Assembly: GCF_029589055.1 (NCBI RefSeq) | Contig: NZ_JARQZP010000001.1 | Span: forward strand, 124,001-188,000 | Source: Vibrio hannami | GTDB lineage: Bacteria > Pseudomonadota > Gammaproteobacteria > Enterobacterales > Vibrionaceae | Length of the DNA stretch: 64,000 nucleotides | Reading direction: 5' to 3' | Program-made: the position numbers and the translations under genes | In this document: one piece after another, positions 41,769-52,617 of the stretch | How positions within the stretch are numbered: the stretch's first letter is position 1 | Layout of the letters: every line of letters starts with the position of its first letter | The notes under the pieces: model-generated | Databases searched by the model: none | Told to the model about the DNA's origin: nothing | The model's input: only the letters and a program-made list of their open reading frames with translations

Positions 41769-42158
41769 ATGCGTCATTACGAAATCGTATTCATGGTGCA
41801 CCCTGATCAAAGCGAGCAAGTTGCTGGCATGATCGAGCGTTACACTGGTTCTATCACTGAAGCTGGCGGTACTATCCACCGTCTAGAAGACTGGGGTCGT
41901 CGTCAAATGGCTTACCCAATCAACAAGCTTCACAAAGCTCACTACGTTCTAATGAACGTTGAAGCTGACCAGGCTGTAATCGATGAACTAGAAACTGCTT
42001 TCCGTTTCAACGATGCAGTTCTACGTAACATGATCATGCGTACTAAAGCTGCAGTTACTGAGCAATCTATCATGCTTAAGCAAAAAGAAGAGCGTGCAGA
42101 GCGTGCTCCTCGTCGTGAAGAGCGTACAGAAGCTAAGCCAGAAGCAGCTGCTGAGTAA
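41769..42158 (+). CDS. rpsF: 30S ribosomal protein S6
   Basis: A 129-residue protein starting [18 protein letters not shown], with [19 protein letters not shown] in the middle, both typical of S6. The glutamate/arginine-rich tail is a usual site of glutamate addition by RimK. AAGGAG precedes ATG 41769. First gene of the S6 operon. Confidence 0.97.
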   Translation: MRHYEIVFMVHPDQSEQVAGMIERYTGSITEAGGTIHRLEDWGRRQMAYPINKLHKAHYVLMNVEADQAVIDELETAFRFNDAVLRNMIMRTKAAVTEQSIMLKQKEERAERAPRREERTEAKPEAAAE

Positions 42159-42207
42159 TTTAAACTCAGTTTTTACTTCTTAACTCAAATTTAAGATCAG
42201 GAGATAG

Positions 42208-42438
<231 letters not shown>

Positions 42439-42470
42439 TCGGTCGTTTTATTAAGAAAGAGGATTAAACA

Positions 42471-42923
42471 ATGCAAGTTATTCTACTTGATAAAATCGGT
42501 AACCTAGGTGGTCTTGGCGATACTGTTAACGTTAAATCTGGTTACGCTCGTAACTTCCTTATCCCTCAGAATAAGGCAGTAATGGCTACTAAAGCTAACG
42601 TTGAAATGTTCGAAGCTCGTCGCGCTGAACTAGAAGCTAAAGTTGCTGAGCAACTAACTGCTGCTGAAGCTCGTGCTGAGAAAGTTAACGCTCTTGAAGC
42701 TGTTGTTATCGCTTCTAAAGCTGGTGACGAAGGCAAACTGTTCGGTTCTATCGGTACTCGTGACATCGCTGACGCAGTTACTGCTGCTGGCGTTGAAGTT
42801 GTTAAGAGCGAAGTTCGCCTTCCTGAAGGTGCACTACGTACAACTGGTGAGTTCGAAATTAGCATCCAGCTTCACTCTGAAGTATTTGCTACTATCAACC
42901 TACAGGTTGTTGCTGCTGAGTAA
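42471..42923 (+). CDS. rplI: 50S ribosomal protein L9
   Basis: A 150-residue protein: N-terminal domain [32 protein letters not shown], long connecting helix (about 41-75, rich in alanine and glutamate), and C-terminal domain with [14 protein letters not shown]. Last gene of the S6 operon, followed by a terminator. Confidence 0.97.
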   Translation: MQVILLDKIGNLGGLGDTVNVKSGYARNFLIPQNKAVMATKANVEMFEARRAELEAKVAEQLTAAEARAEKVNALEAVVIASKAGDEGKLFGSIGTRDIADAVTAAGVEVVKSEVRLPEGALRTTGEFEISIQLHSEVFATINLQVVAAE

Positions 42924-42958
42924 TTTCAGCATCGAAAAGATTTCTTTTAGAAGAAAGT

Positions 42959-42988
42959 AAAAACACCAGCTTCGGCTGGTGTTTTTTT
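42959..42988 (+). terminator. Terminator after rplI
   Basis: AAACACCAGC (42961-42970) pairs with GCTGGTGTTT (42975-42984) around a TTCG tetraloop, then a T-run. Confidence 0.92.
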
Positions 42989-43018
42989 ATATCTGTTACT
43001 TGAGTAAAGACGTCACTT

Positions 43019-43771
43019 TTAGAACAAGAATAGTAAATTGACGGTAAAGATGCTGTCGGTATTACTTAGTCCTTCCGGAACCTTGTCGTGATATTGACGA
43101 GAGTGAGTAAGTTTTAACGCGATATCGTCGGTGACATTATTTATAACGCTCACTTCTGAATCAAGGTTGGAGTTACTGCTACCAGCTGTCATTGTTAAAT
43201 CTGCAGATAAAGCAAGCGAATCCAGTATCTGCCAGCTGAGATTTACGTTGCTACGTACAATTGGCTCTTTCACCACGTTGGGGAAAATGATGTCATCGTC
43301 ATCGATTTCATCAAGGTTGGGTTCCTGATAGCGATAACCCGGACCGAGTTCTAATTCTATAACCATGTTACTGGAAAAAGAAGTTTGGTAACCCAAACCA
43401 CCTGACAATGTGTAGTCTTTAAAATATGCGCTGTACTTAGAGTCTACGCCTTTGAAGTTGCCGTAGAGGTAAAGGTTTGAGCCCAACTTATAGTCGGTCT
43501 GAGCCTGATAGCTTGCTTGGCGCTTATCCTCCACCCCATCTTTATCCAGCTTGTACAGTTTGAGTTCGCCAGAGTATCGGTGTCTCCCCGAAATATATTC
43601 TAGGTCACCCCTTGCGTTGAGAGATTCGGTATCAGAATTCCCTGAGTGTGACTGGTAACCAAACTCTATTTCAGTACTTAAAGGTGAGTTTTCTCCTTTA
43701 TCCTCTGCTGTTTCTTCCGCATACGCTAGTGGGCTAATTAAAATAGTTAGCAACAACAAACGGATAGACAC
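43019..43771 (-). CDS. DUF481 outer-membrane protein
   Basis: A 250-residue protein with a signal peptide (to about residue 18, SPLAYA). The rest alternates polar and hydrophobic residues in beta-strand rhythm and ends in phenylalanine (VNLLFLF), as outer-membrane barrels do. TEIEFGYQSHSGNSDTESLNARGDLEY is the DUF481 start; members include salt-induced E. coli YdiY. Function otherwise unknown. Convergent with rplI. Confidence 0.82.
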   Translation of the reverse strand: MSIRLLLLTILISPLAYAEETAEDKGENSPLSTEIEFGYQSHSGNSDTESLNARGDLEYISGRHRYSGELKLYKLDKDGVEDKRQASYQAQTDYKLGSNLYLYGNFKGVDSKYSAYFKDYTLSGGLGYQTSFSSNMVIELELGPGYRYQEPNLDEIDDDDIIFPNVVKEPIVRSNVNLSWQILDSLALSADLTMTAGSSNSNLDSEVSVINNVTDDIALKLTHSRQYHDKVPEGLSNTDSIFTVNLLFLF

Positions 43772-43962
43772 TTAAACCTCTCTATTAGGACGCAATGATA
43801 GCTGTATGATAAGTATGTCTGGCTTTTATTCGTCATAAGAATGTTAATTATTGGGCGCTAGCCCATTGTGTATATGGGATACTAATAAATTCTTGTTGAA
43901 TATGCATCTTTAAGCGACTTGAGTATAATACCGGGCTACGCACAAATTTAATGAGAGTCGTC

Positions 43963-45357
43963 ATGGCTGAAGTCCGAAATATTAACAAAGCAGATCCGCA
44001 AGTCGATGCTATTAAGGTTCCACCGCATTCTCTTGAAGCAGAGCAATCCGTAATAGGCGGCCTGCTGCTTGATAATGAGCGTTGGGATACAGTGGCAGAG
44101 AAGGTGCTTAGTACAGACTTCTATAGCCGACCTCATAGAATGATCTTTGAAGGCGTCAAATCGCTTCTTGAAGAAAGTAAGCCTCTCGATCTTATCACTC
44201 TATCCGAGCATCTTGAGCTGAGAGAAGAGCTTGAGGATGTTGGTGGCTTTGCTTATTTAGCAGACCTTGTAAAAAATACGCCAAGTGCAGCGAATATCAA
44301 TGCCTATGCCGATATCGTGGCAGAAAGAGCCCTGGTAAGAAACCTTATTGGCGTAGCCAATGAAATTGCCGATGCTGGTTATGATCCTCAAGGCCGTTCA
44401 TCCGAAGACCTTTTGGATATGGCGGAAACTAAGGTTTTCAAAATAGCGGAAGAGAGAACCAGCGAAAGTGAAGGACCACAGAATGTAGACAGTATTCTAG
44501 AGAAGACGTTAGAGCGAATCGAGATTCTCTATAAAACCCCACAAGACGGTGTGACGGGTGTAAATACTGGATTTACTGATCTAAACAAAAAGACCGCAGG
44601 TCTTCAAGGCTCGGATCTGGTTATCGTTGCTGCGCGTCCTTCGATGGGTAAAACAACCTTTGCAATGAACCTATGTGAAAATGCTGCTATGGATCAGGAT
44701 AAGCCTGTTCTGATCTTCTCTCTGGAGATGCCCTCAGAACAGATCATGATGCGTATGTTGGCATCCCTTTCTCGTGTTGATCAGACAAAGATTCGTACTG
44801 GCCAGCTGGACGATGAAGATTGGGCTCGTATATCTGCCACCATGGGTATTCTTATGGAGAAGAAGAACATGTTTATTGATGACAGTTCTGGTCTTACTCC
44901 TACTGAGCTTCGCTCTCGTGCTCGTCGTATTGCACGTGAGCATGGTGGCCTTAGCATGATTATGGTCGACTACCTTCAGTTGATGCGAGTTCCTTCTCTA
45001 TCTGATAACCGTACACTTGAGATAGCAGAAATTTCGCGCTCTCTTAAAGCGTTGGCAAAAGAATTAAATGTTCCGGTTGTTGCACTTTCTCAGCTTAACC
45101 GATCGCTTGAACAGCGAGCTGATAAGCGCCCAGTAAACTCTGACCTTCGTGAATCAGGTTCCATCGAGCAGGATGCTGACTTGATCATGTTTATCTATCG
45201 CGATGAAGTGTACAACCCAGACAGCTCAATGAAAGGCACGGCCGAAATCATCATTGGTAAGCAACGTAACGGCCCTATTGGTTCGGTACGCTTGACATTC
45301 CAGGGGCAGTTCTCAAGGTTTGATAACTACGCTGGCCCGGCATTTGATGATGAATAA
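43963..45357 (+). CDS. dnaB: Replicative DNA helicase DnaB
   Basis: A 464-residue hexameric 5'-3' helicase. The N-terminal primase-interacting domain (VPPHSLEAEQSVIGGLLLDNERW) is joined by a linker to the RecA-like ATPase, with Walker A RPSMGKTTFAMN, Walker B MIMVDYLQLM and SQLNRSLEQRADKRP. GAGAG precedes ATG 43963 (MAEVRNINKAD); an upstream ATG at 43951 has no ribosome site. No intein or insertion is visible. alr follows after 15 bases. Confidence 0.96.
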   Translation: MAEVRNINKADPQVDAIKVPPHSLEAEQSVIGGLLLDNERWDTVAEKVLSTDFYSRPHRMIFEGVKSLLEESKPLDLITLSEHLELREELEDVGGFAYLADLVKNTPSAANINAYADIVAERALVRNLIGVANEIADAGYDPQGRSSEDLLDMAETKVFKIAEERTSESEGPQNVDSILEKTLERIEILYKTPQDGVTGVNTGFTDLNKKTAGLQGSDLVIVAARPSMGKTTFAMNLCENAAMDQDKPVLIFSLEMPSEQIMMRMLASLSRVDQTKIRTGQLDDEDWARISATMGILMEKKNMFIDDSSGLTPTELRSRARRIAREHGGLSMIMVDYLQLMRVPSLSDNRTLEIAEISRSLKALAKELNVPVVALSQLNRSLEQRADKRPVNSDLRESGSIEQDADLIMFIYRDEVYNPDSSMKGTAEIIIGKQRNGPIGSVRLTFQGQFSRFDNYAGPAFDDE

Positions 45358-45372
45358 GGCAGTGTCAGCAAT

Positions 45373-46467
45373 ATGAGTAAATTGAAAGCAGCAACAGCGT
45401 TTGTAGACAAGCAAGCACTGCAACATAACCTGGCTCTTATTAAATCCAAAGCTCCAGCGAGCCGTGTTCTGGCGGTTATCAAAGCGAATGCTTATGGTCA
45501 TGGTGTCATTCAGGTAGCACGTAGTCTGGAAAATGCTGATGCATTTGGTGTAGCCAGAATTGAAGAAGCAGTAAAACTACGTGAGAGTGGGATTGATAAA
45601 CCTATTTTGTTGCTCGAAGGCTTTTATGATGCAGACGAGTTGCGACTATTAAGCCGATATAACCTTGAGACAGTTATTCACAACGTTGAACAGCTGTTGG
45701 CTATTGATGAGCAGTCTGGTCTGTCAGAACCATTAAAAGTATGGCTCAAGATAGATTCTGGAATGCACCGGCTTGGTATTGACCCAGAGCAATTACCTTA
45801 CTTCTTAGAACGTATCGAAATTTGTGACAAGGTACAGAAGCCAATCAGATTTATTAGCCATTTTGCTTGCGCAGATGAGTTGGATAACCCAGCAACCAGC
45901 GAGCAGGTTCAACGTTTTTTAACTTCTATTAAAGGACTTGAGGGTGAGCGTTCTATTGCCGCTTCGGCTGGTATTCTTAAATGGCCGGAAAGCCATATGG
46001 AGTGGAACCGACCGGGTATTATTCTTTATGGTGTATCGCCTTTCGATTTTGCCAATGCGGAAGAGCTTGGTTTTCTCCCGGTGATGACCCTTAAATCAAA
46101 AATCATTTCAATTAAAACAGTACGAAAAGGTGAGCCTGTTGGATATGGTGCGTCATGGATAACAGAGCGAGATACCAATGTAGCGGTTATTGCTATTGGC
46201 TATGGGGATGGGTATCCAAGAACAGCTCCGTACGGAACTCCAGTGTGGATTAATGGACGAAAGGTGCCAGTTGCCGGACGTGTATCTATGGATATGCTGA
46301 CTGTTGATCTAGGGCCGGACTCGCAAGATAAAGTTGGCGACGAAGCTACGCTATGGGGCAGGGAACTACCAGTAGAAGAAGTAGCTAAGCATGTAGGCAC
46401 CATAGGATATGAACTGGTTACAAGACTAACATCCAGGGTTGAACTGTCATATGTTGAATGCGATTAA
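45373..46467 (+). CDS. alr: Alanine racemase
   Basis: A 364-residue PLP enzyme that makes D-alanine for peptidoglycan. The PLP lysine is in VLAVIKANAYGHG (about residue 40), and the catalytic tyrosine is in GYGASWI. RVSMDMLTVDL is a further signature. It follows dnaB as in E. coli and overlaps the next gene by 17 bases. Confidence 0.95.
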   Translation: MSKLKAATAFVDKQALQHNLALIKSKAPASRVLAVIKANAYGHGVIQVARSLENADAFGVARIEEAVKLRESGIDKPILLLEGFYDADELRLLSRYNLETVIHNVEQLLAIDEQSGLSEPLKVWLKIDSGMHRLGIDPEQLPYFLERIEICDKVQKPIRFISHFACADELDNPATSEQVQRFLTSIKGLEGERSIAASAGILKWPESHMEWNRPGIILYGVSPFDFANAEELGFLPVMTLKSKIISIKTVRKGEPVGYGASWITERDTNVAVIAIGYGDGYPRTAPYGTPVWINGRKVPVAGRVSMDMLTVDLGPDSQDKVGDEATLWGRELPVEEVAKHVGTIGYELVTRLTSRVELSYVECD

Positions 46468-47677
46468 AGCTTTATATAATAAGCTTTTAGTTGTATTGCT
46501 TTCATTTACCGCAATTTTAAGCTCAGGCGCTGTTGCTGATGGCTGGCCTTCCTGGAACCACGAAACGGCGTTTGTTCCCTTCTTCTATTCAACAGAAAGT
46601 ATGGGCTTTACGCTAGGCGCTGCTGGCCTAATTAAAGGTGTTGGACAAGATCAGGCTGGCCTTCTCGGTGTTGGATTGCGGTCAGAGAAGGGCAGCTACA
46701 TTACCTACTTATCGGGAGTTAACTACCAGTTTGGAGATAACTTGTTGGTAGGTGCCGATGGCTATAATGCCAAATATGTAGATTTCGATTATTTTCTTGG
46801 TGAGCAAGGAAATAATAGTTCAGAACAATCGTCTGCAACACGGACAGATGGCAGGGAGTCAAATTACAGGCTTTCTCTTCGTTATATCCTACCCATTGGT
46901 CACGCAGAATCATTGGGTGCGCAAGCTGCTTTGCATAATTCCCGCGACATTTCAGGCAAAACTCCCTTTGATAGTGGTGTATCGACAATTGAGCTTCAAC
47001 CGTTTTACTCTTCTCGTGAACTTGAAGTTAATTACAATGAAGCGGAAGAAACATGGGGAATGGCGTTAAAGCTGGATTGGGATAACCGCAATGATGTCCG
47101 CAACCCTACCGAGGGCTCAAGAACCAGTCTGGATGTGACTTATTCACCTGAGTTCAAGCAAGATAGTGAATGGGTAAAGCTGGAATTTGAAAATAACCTT
47201 TATTGGGATCTTGGTAACCTAAAAGACGTTTTTGATAAACAGGTTCTGGCTTTCAGTTTTTATACGGCGGATACACCAAACTGGAGTGACTGCGGCAACG
47301 ATGATTGCCATAGACCGCCAGAATATGAACAAGTGGCCTTAGGGGGGCTATATCGCCTAAGGAGCTATGGTTCTAACCGTTTTCATGGCCGCTCTGCCAT
47401 ACATTACAGCGCGGAGTATAGAGTGATGCCAGAGTGGCAGCCACTTGGAGACTGGCCGGTATTCAACTTTTACGATGTACCCTGGTGGCAGTGGGTGGCC
47501 TTCGTAGATGTTGGCCGGGTTGCAGATGAGTACAACCTGAAAACATTGCACACAGACATGAAGTGGAGTGCTGGTGGTGCAATTCGATTTCAGGTTGAAG
47601 GTATCGTTGTTCGAACAGAGCTAGCCTGGGGGAAAGAGGATAGTGCTTTCTGGGTTATGGTAAACCAGCCTTTTTAG
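46451..47677 (+). CDS. BamA/TamA-family outer-membrane barrel protein without POTRA domains
   Basis: A 408-residue protein with a signal peptide (to about residue 30, SSGAVADG) and a barrel of the bacterial surface antigen (D15/BamA) type. LDWDNRNDVRNPTEGSRTSLDV and ALGGLYRLRSYGSNRFHGRSAIHYSAEYR are typical strand-lid segments, and it ends in phenylalanine. It is too short to carry POTRA domains. The start ATG 46451 lies inside alr. Role unknown; it may be a stand-alone barrel or patatin-barrel relative. Confidence 0.78.
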   Translation: MLNAIKALYNKLLVVLLSFTAILSSGAVADGWPSWNHETAFVPFFYSTESMGFTLGAAGLIKGVGQDQAGLLGVGLRSEKGSYITYLSGVNYQFGDNLLVGADGYNAKYVDFDYFLGEQGNNSSEQSSATRTDGRESNYRLSLRYILPIGHAESLGAQAALHNSRDISGKTPFDSGVSTIELQPFYSSRELEVNYNEAEETWGMALKLDWDNRNDVRNPTEGSRTSLDVTYSPEFKQDSEWVKLEFENNLYWDLGNLKDVFDKQVLAFSFYTADTPNWSDCGNDDCHRPPEYEQVALGGLYRLRSYGSNRFHGRSAIHYSAEYRVMPEWQPLGDWPVFNFYDVPWWQWVAFVDVGRVADEYNLKTLHTDMKWSAGGAIRFQVEGIVVRTELAWGKEDSAFWVMVNQPF

Positions 47678-47691
47678 TGCTGCGTGAAATA

Positions 47692-48111
47692 TCATTCCCC
47701 TTGTATAGTCACTACGATATTTCTTGAACCACCATAATCCCTGTGTTCGCCAAGGTAGATTCCTTGCCATGTGCCTAATGCGAGTCTACCGTTAGTGATG
47801 GGAATAGTAACACTATTACCGAGAGTCGATGCTTTGATATGAGCGGGCATATCGTCATCACCTTCATAAGTATGTTGGTAGTACGGGGCTCTCTCTGGTA
47901 CTGAGTGATTAAAGTGTCTCTCAAGATCAGAACGGACAGTAGGGTCAGCATTTTCGTTAATTGTCAGGCTTGCTGATGTGTGTTGAATAAAAATATGCAC
48001 CAGACCTACAGATAGATTGTGGATTTCTGGAAGTTGACGCTCCACTTCATCTGTAATTAAGTGAAAGCCACGTTTTCTGCTTTTGAGTGTAATTAATTTC
48101 TGTGTCCACAT
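47692..48111 (-). CDS. yjbQ: YjbQ family protein
   Basis: A 139-residue UPF0047/YjbQ protein. HIFIQHTSASLTINENADPTVRSDL and GTWQGIYLGEHRDYGGSRNIVVTI are family signatures. Homologues can complement thiamine phosphate synthase mutants at low level; the real role is unresolved. Convergent with the barrel gene across 14 bases. Confidence 0.88.
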   Translation of the reverse strand: MWTQKLITLKSRKRGFHLITDEVERQLPEIHNLSVGLVHIFIQHTSASLTINENADPTVRSDLERHFNHSVPERAPYYQHTYEGDDDMPAHIKASTLGNSVTIPITNGRLALGTWQGIYLGEHRDYGGSRNIVVTIQGE

Positions 48112-48199
48112 GATGATTGCTCGTTAGTATTGGTTGGCAAAAGGTAGCTAAGACGGTATGGTCTTCAGTAAAAATTGCCTGATTATTGTTTTTTAAGCG

Positions 48200-48236
48200 A
48201 TATCAGAGAACATTTTAACCAAGTGTTCTCTGATAT
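48200..48236. repeat. Perfect 13-bp inverted repeat upstream of pgi
   Basis: TATCAGAGAACA and TGTTCTCTGATA (plus an outer A-T pair) flank an 11-base centre. No T-run follows. It could be an operator for yjbQ or pgi. Confidence 0.6.
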
Positions 48237-48280
48237 AACTCAAAATCCGAATATATGAGTTAAGAGATAATCTTATCTTA

Positions 48281-48309
48281 GGGCGTGTTGATAATGCATC
48301 AACACGCCC
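48281..48309. repeat. Perfect 12-bp hairpin upstream of pgi
   Basis: GGGCGTGTTGAT and ATCAACACGCCC flank a 5-base loop. A short A-run follows, so it is not a standard plus-strand terminator. It lies about 120 bases before pgi; together with the repeat at 48200 it fills the 321-base yjbQ-pgi gap, in which no gene is visible. Confidence 0.6.
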
Positions 48310-48396
48310 AAAATTATAATAAGGGTATTACCACCGGATGGGTACAACCAACTAATTTTAAGTCTTCGGTCAATGTGGAGTCGTTACCGCATTTGA

Positions 48397-50085
<1,689 letters not shown>

Positions 50086-50097
50086 TTGAAAATTAAT

Positions 50098-50125
50098 CAG
50101 CAGAGTGAGAAAGCTCTGCTGAATT
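50098..50125 (+). terminator. First hairpin after pgi
   Basis: CAGCAGAG (50098-50105) pairs with CTCTGCTG (50114-50121), followed by AATTTTC. It is weaker than the next hairpin. Confidence 0.55.
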
Positions 50126-50141
50126 TTCAGACTTTAAGTAC

Positions 50142-50181
50142 AAAAAAAAGCTGATGCATACTGTTATGCATCAGCTTTTTT
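50142..50181. terminator. Bidirectional terminator between pgi and the CheX-like gene
   Basis: A run of A, a long stem (GCTGATGCATA with TATGCATCAGC, loop CTGT at 50161-50164) and a run of T give a strong two-way terminator. Confidence 0.9.
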
Positions 50182-50204
50182 ATATTCGTCAGCGTCAGAT
50201 TTGT

Positions 50205-50666
50205 TTATTCGAAACAAATCTCAATAAATGCGTTACCCCATTCAGAAGTGAAAGGCATGATAATGATTGCCCCTTCGCACTTATGACGGATGGTATGGCC
50301 TTTACCTGATACAACGATTGGTGTCGCCATATCAAATTCAAATCCGCTATCTGAAAGAATACGCTTAGCGCCACCAGTAACCATATTGGTGATTTCACCG
50401 ACCATATCGGTAACTTCTTCATTGATACCGTTTGGCCTTTCACCCAACATGTTCTGCATGATCTCCAGTGCAAGACCTTCGTCAAACGTAATAGACATTG
50501 AACCTTTAGTTTGATCGCCAACCATACCAATTAGCCCTGATACATCACCACGGGCAATTTCGTCTTTTTTAACTCTTGGTTTTTGTGGTTTCAACTCTAG
50601 TGAAGCCATTGTTTTTAGCACGTTCATCAGAGAAGCTAAAAACGGGTTTACAAATTCAGCGCGCAT
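50205..50666 (-). CDS. CheX/CheC-like chemotaxis phosphatase domain protein
   Basis: A 153-residue protein of the CheC/CheX family. MVGEITNMVTGGAK carries the E..N phosphatase-type residues. It starts MRAEFVNPFLASLMNVLKTMA, typical for CheX. Such proteins dephosphorylate CheY-like receivers, but no other chemotaxis gene is nearby. Its ATG overlaps the zur 3' end by 19 bases, so it is translated from the zur mRNA. Confidence 0.78.
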   Translation of the reverse strand: MRAEFVNPFLASLMNVLKTMASLELKPQKPRVKKDEIARGDVSGLIGMVGDQTKGSMSITFDEGLALEIMQNMLGERPNGINEEVTDMVGEITNMVTGGAKRILSDSGFEFDMATPIVVSGKGHTIRHKCEGAIIIMPFTSEWGNAFIEICFE

Positions 50667-51127
50667 ATCACTCTATCTATCTTTTTTTCTATGTCTGATT
50701 GGCATTTACTACAAATGCCATGAGTCTCTATGACATTATTTGTGATGTTAAAGCCATGTTTTTTAGCATTGCTTTCTAACAAGGCTACAAGGTTATCATC
50801 TAGAAGTTCTATGACGTTACCACATTGGTCACAAATAAGCAGCTGAGAATGGTGTTTGTTTGCGCCACATGAACAACAAGATATAAAACTGTTTTCCGAC
50901 TCTACTTTATGAATAAAACCCTGTTCAAGTAAAAAATCCAACGCACGGTACACAGTTGGAGGTTTTGCTTGTGGTTCACTCTCTTTTAACTGTTCTAATA
51001 AGTCGTAAGCACTAGAAGCACTAGGGCTTGAACAAATTAACTCAAATACGCGTCGTCTTTGAGGGGTAAATCTAACGCCTCTTGCTTCGCATATCTCTGT
51101 TACTTGCTCAAGTAATGAATTGTCCAA
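50648..51127 (-). CDS. zur: Fur-family zinc uptake regulator
   Basis: A 159-residue Fur-family repressor. The N-terminal winged helix has RGVRFTPQRRRVFELI and KPPTVYRALDFLLEQGFIHKVE. Structural zinc cysteines are in ISCCSCGANKHHSQLLICDQCG and HGICSKCQ; HHSQLL and the CxxC spacing favour Zur. TTG 51127 (DNSLLEQVTEIC) is preferred since AAGGTGAG lies just before it; longer ATG or GTG starts are possible. Next to dusA, as in V. cholerae. Confidence 0.87.
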   Translation of the reverse strand: MDNSLLEQVTEICEARGVRFTPQRRRVFELICSSPSASSAYDLLEQLKESEPQAKPPTVYRALDFLLEQGFIHKVESENSFISCCSCGANKHHSQLLICDQCGNVIELLDDNLVALLESNAKKHGFNITNNVIETHGICSKCQSDIEKKIDRVICALNL

Positions 51128-51520
51128 TGTGCTCACCTTAAATAAAAGGACAGTTGTCGAAATTCCCGCAATAATGCGAGATATCCGCATACACTAAGCT
51201 AAAAGTGTATGTTGAATCAAGTAAATAGAGTTTACTAAGTCCGCATAAAATAGTATCGCTGTATCTAAGAGTAGCATGAACTGAGTGGTTTTATGCATGC
51301 CCGACAAATATATATAGAAGATTTTAGAGCTGGTTAAATGATAATTAAGGCTTTATATCAGTGTGTTGAAACCAAAGAGGTGTGAATAGAGCGGAGTTTT
51401 ATCAGTTTATAGGTGCCTTGATTAGTTTAGTTGCTTGGGCATTACCACGTGTTGATGTAGAATCTGCGCTCCTTTTGGTAAGTAAGTTTATTTCCGAATA
51501 GCTATAAATTGGATTTAGTC
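51128..51520. other. Intergenic region between zur and dusA
   Basis: About 390 AT-rich bases between divergent genes. Promoters for both must be here. No clear Zur box, hairpin or small gene was recognised. Confidence 0.5.
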
Positions 51521-51649
51521 ATGTCAAATAGTGGTACCCAAAATGTAAACTCTGCAAACGCGCTTTCTGGTGAAGAGAAGAGGTTTGCTAGTTCTCGATT
51601 TTCCGTCGCGCCAATGCTCGATAGTAGCAACTTATGGCTAACTTATTGA
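51521..51649 (+). pseudogene. dusA: 5' fragment of tRNA-dihydrouridine synthase A
   Basis: The first 34 codons read MSNSGTQNVNSANALSGEEK then RFASSRFSVAPMLD, the family N-terminus with the FSVAPMLDWTD flavin-site motif. After GCTCGAT (ending 51622) the sequence departs: DSSNLWLTY then TGA at 51649. The rest of dusA is not in the window. The break is at the position where dusA-specific integrases insert elements. Confidence 0.85.
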
Positions 51650-51810
51650 AATGTATCTATTTAAGGGTTGATTTGTGCCCATTCTGTGTCCAACTTATTG
51701 ATTAAGTCCTTTGAGGGGACACTTAACCTCTAAATAAAGCTTTCTTATTGCAATAAGAATTTCGAATATCCTGTCATAGTATAGCTGTCTATCAAATGGA
51801 GATCGATGCT

Positions 51811-52041
51811 ATGAGAAAAGTTTCCACTTTTGATTTGCTACTGAAGCAGCACGGTAGGGTACTAATTCCGCTCTCAGAGCTCTGTGAGACGTATTTAGGC
51901 GTTACATACCGCGTAGCTAGGCGCCACTACCTTTCAGGCAAACTAATGATTCCAGTGGTCCCTATGGGTAAAGGTCAAAAGGCTAAGCTGATGATTCACA
52001 TTGAGGATCTTGCTAAGTTTGTTGATTCAGCACGGCGATAG
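51811..52041 (+). CDS. PrtN-like small regulator at the island end
   Basis: A 76-residue basic protein. FDLLLKQHGRVLIPLSELCETYLGV...ARRHYLSGKLMIPVVPMGKGQKAKLMIHIEDLAKFVDSAR matches the layout of the pyocin activator PrtN family, small DNA-binding proteins resembling MerR/excisionase winged helices. GGAG lies nine bases before ATG 51811; the ATG at 51796 has no site. Beside the attachment junction it may act as a directionality factor or as a regulator of the integrase. Confidence 0.65.
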   Translation: MRKVSTFDLLLKQHGRVLIPLSELCETYLGVTYRVARRHYLSGKLMIPVVPMGKGQKAKLMIHIEDLAKFVDSARR

Positions 52042-52214
52042 TTATTGAAACTCGCTGATCAGTGCAAAACTGCTGAAAAAAGTTCCAAAACTGTGGAAGA
52101 TTTTATATGTAACAGTCACTTTCAACATCAGCAGGACAAGCTTAGTGATTTTCGTTGACGTGTTTTTGCACCTTATCATGCTTAATTACTCTAATTTTGA
52201 AGCGGACATACTGG

Positions 52215-52484
52215 TCAAGTGCGCTCAATATCTTTTTCTAAAATCCAGCACTCGTTCATATAGCTTAGCCTTGGATAGCATCCGGTTATAAAAACTTCTG
52301 TATCACAGTTTGAGCATTTATGTGGGTATTGCTTTAATCCATATGTAGAAAGAATCTCCCTAGTAGGATCAAAGCGATAAACACCTCTACACCCTTTTTT
52401 ATCACAAAGCATTTCTATAAATTCTGTGCCATATGCTGGCTTAGCTCGTAGGTTATTCGGCAATTTTCTCGGGAGACTCGACAT
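52215..52484 (-). CDS. Hypothetical small zinc-ribbon-like protein
   Basis: An 89-residue frame with two cysteine pairs, CDKKGC (about 27-32) and CSNC (about 57-60), spaced like a zinc ribbon, then a C-terminal half with more aromatic residues. No ribosome site is clear before ATG. Family not recognised; it may not be a real gene. Confidence 0.45.
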   Translation of the reverse strand: MSSLPRKLPNNLRAKPAYGTEFIEMLCDKKGCRGVYRFDPTREILSTYGLKQYPHKCSNCDTEVFITGCYPRLSYMNECWILEKDIERT

Positions 52485-52617
52485 TATTAAAAAGACAGCA
52501 ATTGGCTATTCAATAATAATAGCAAAGCACTGTATTTATATCCAGTAGTTATCTTTCCATAAATGTTACGACCTATGTTTGCTATGGTTTAAGTTTAGGA
52601 TCTTGCAGGAGGGCTAT

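Noticed and set aside
48281..48309. Terminal inverted repeat of an insertion sequence
   Set aside because: The hairpin is only 29 bases long, has no partner and no transposase nearby.
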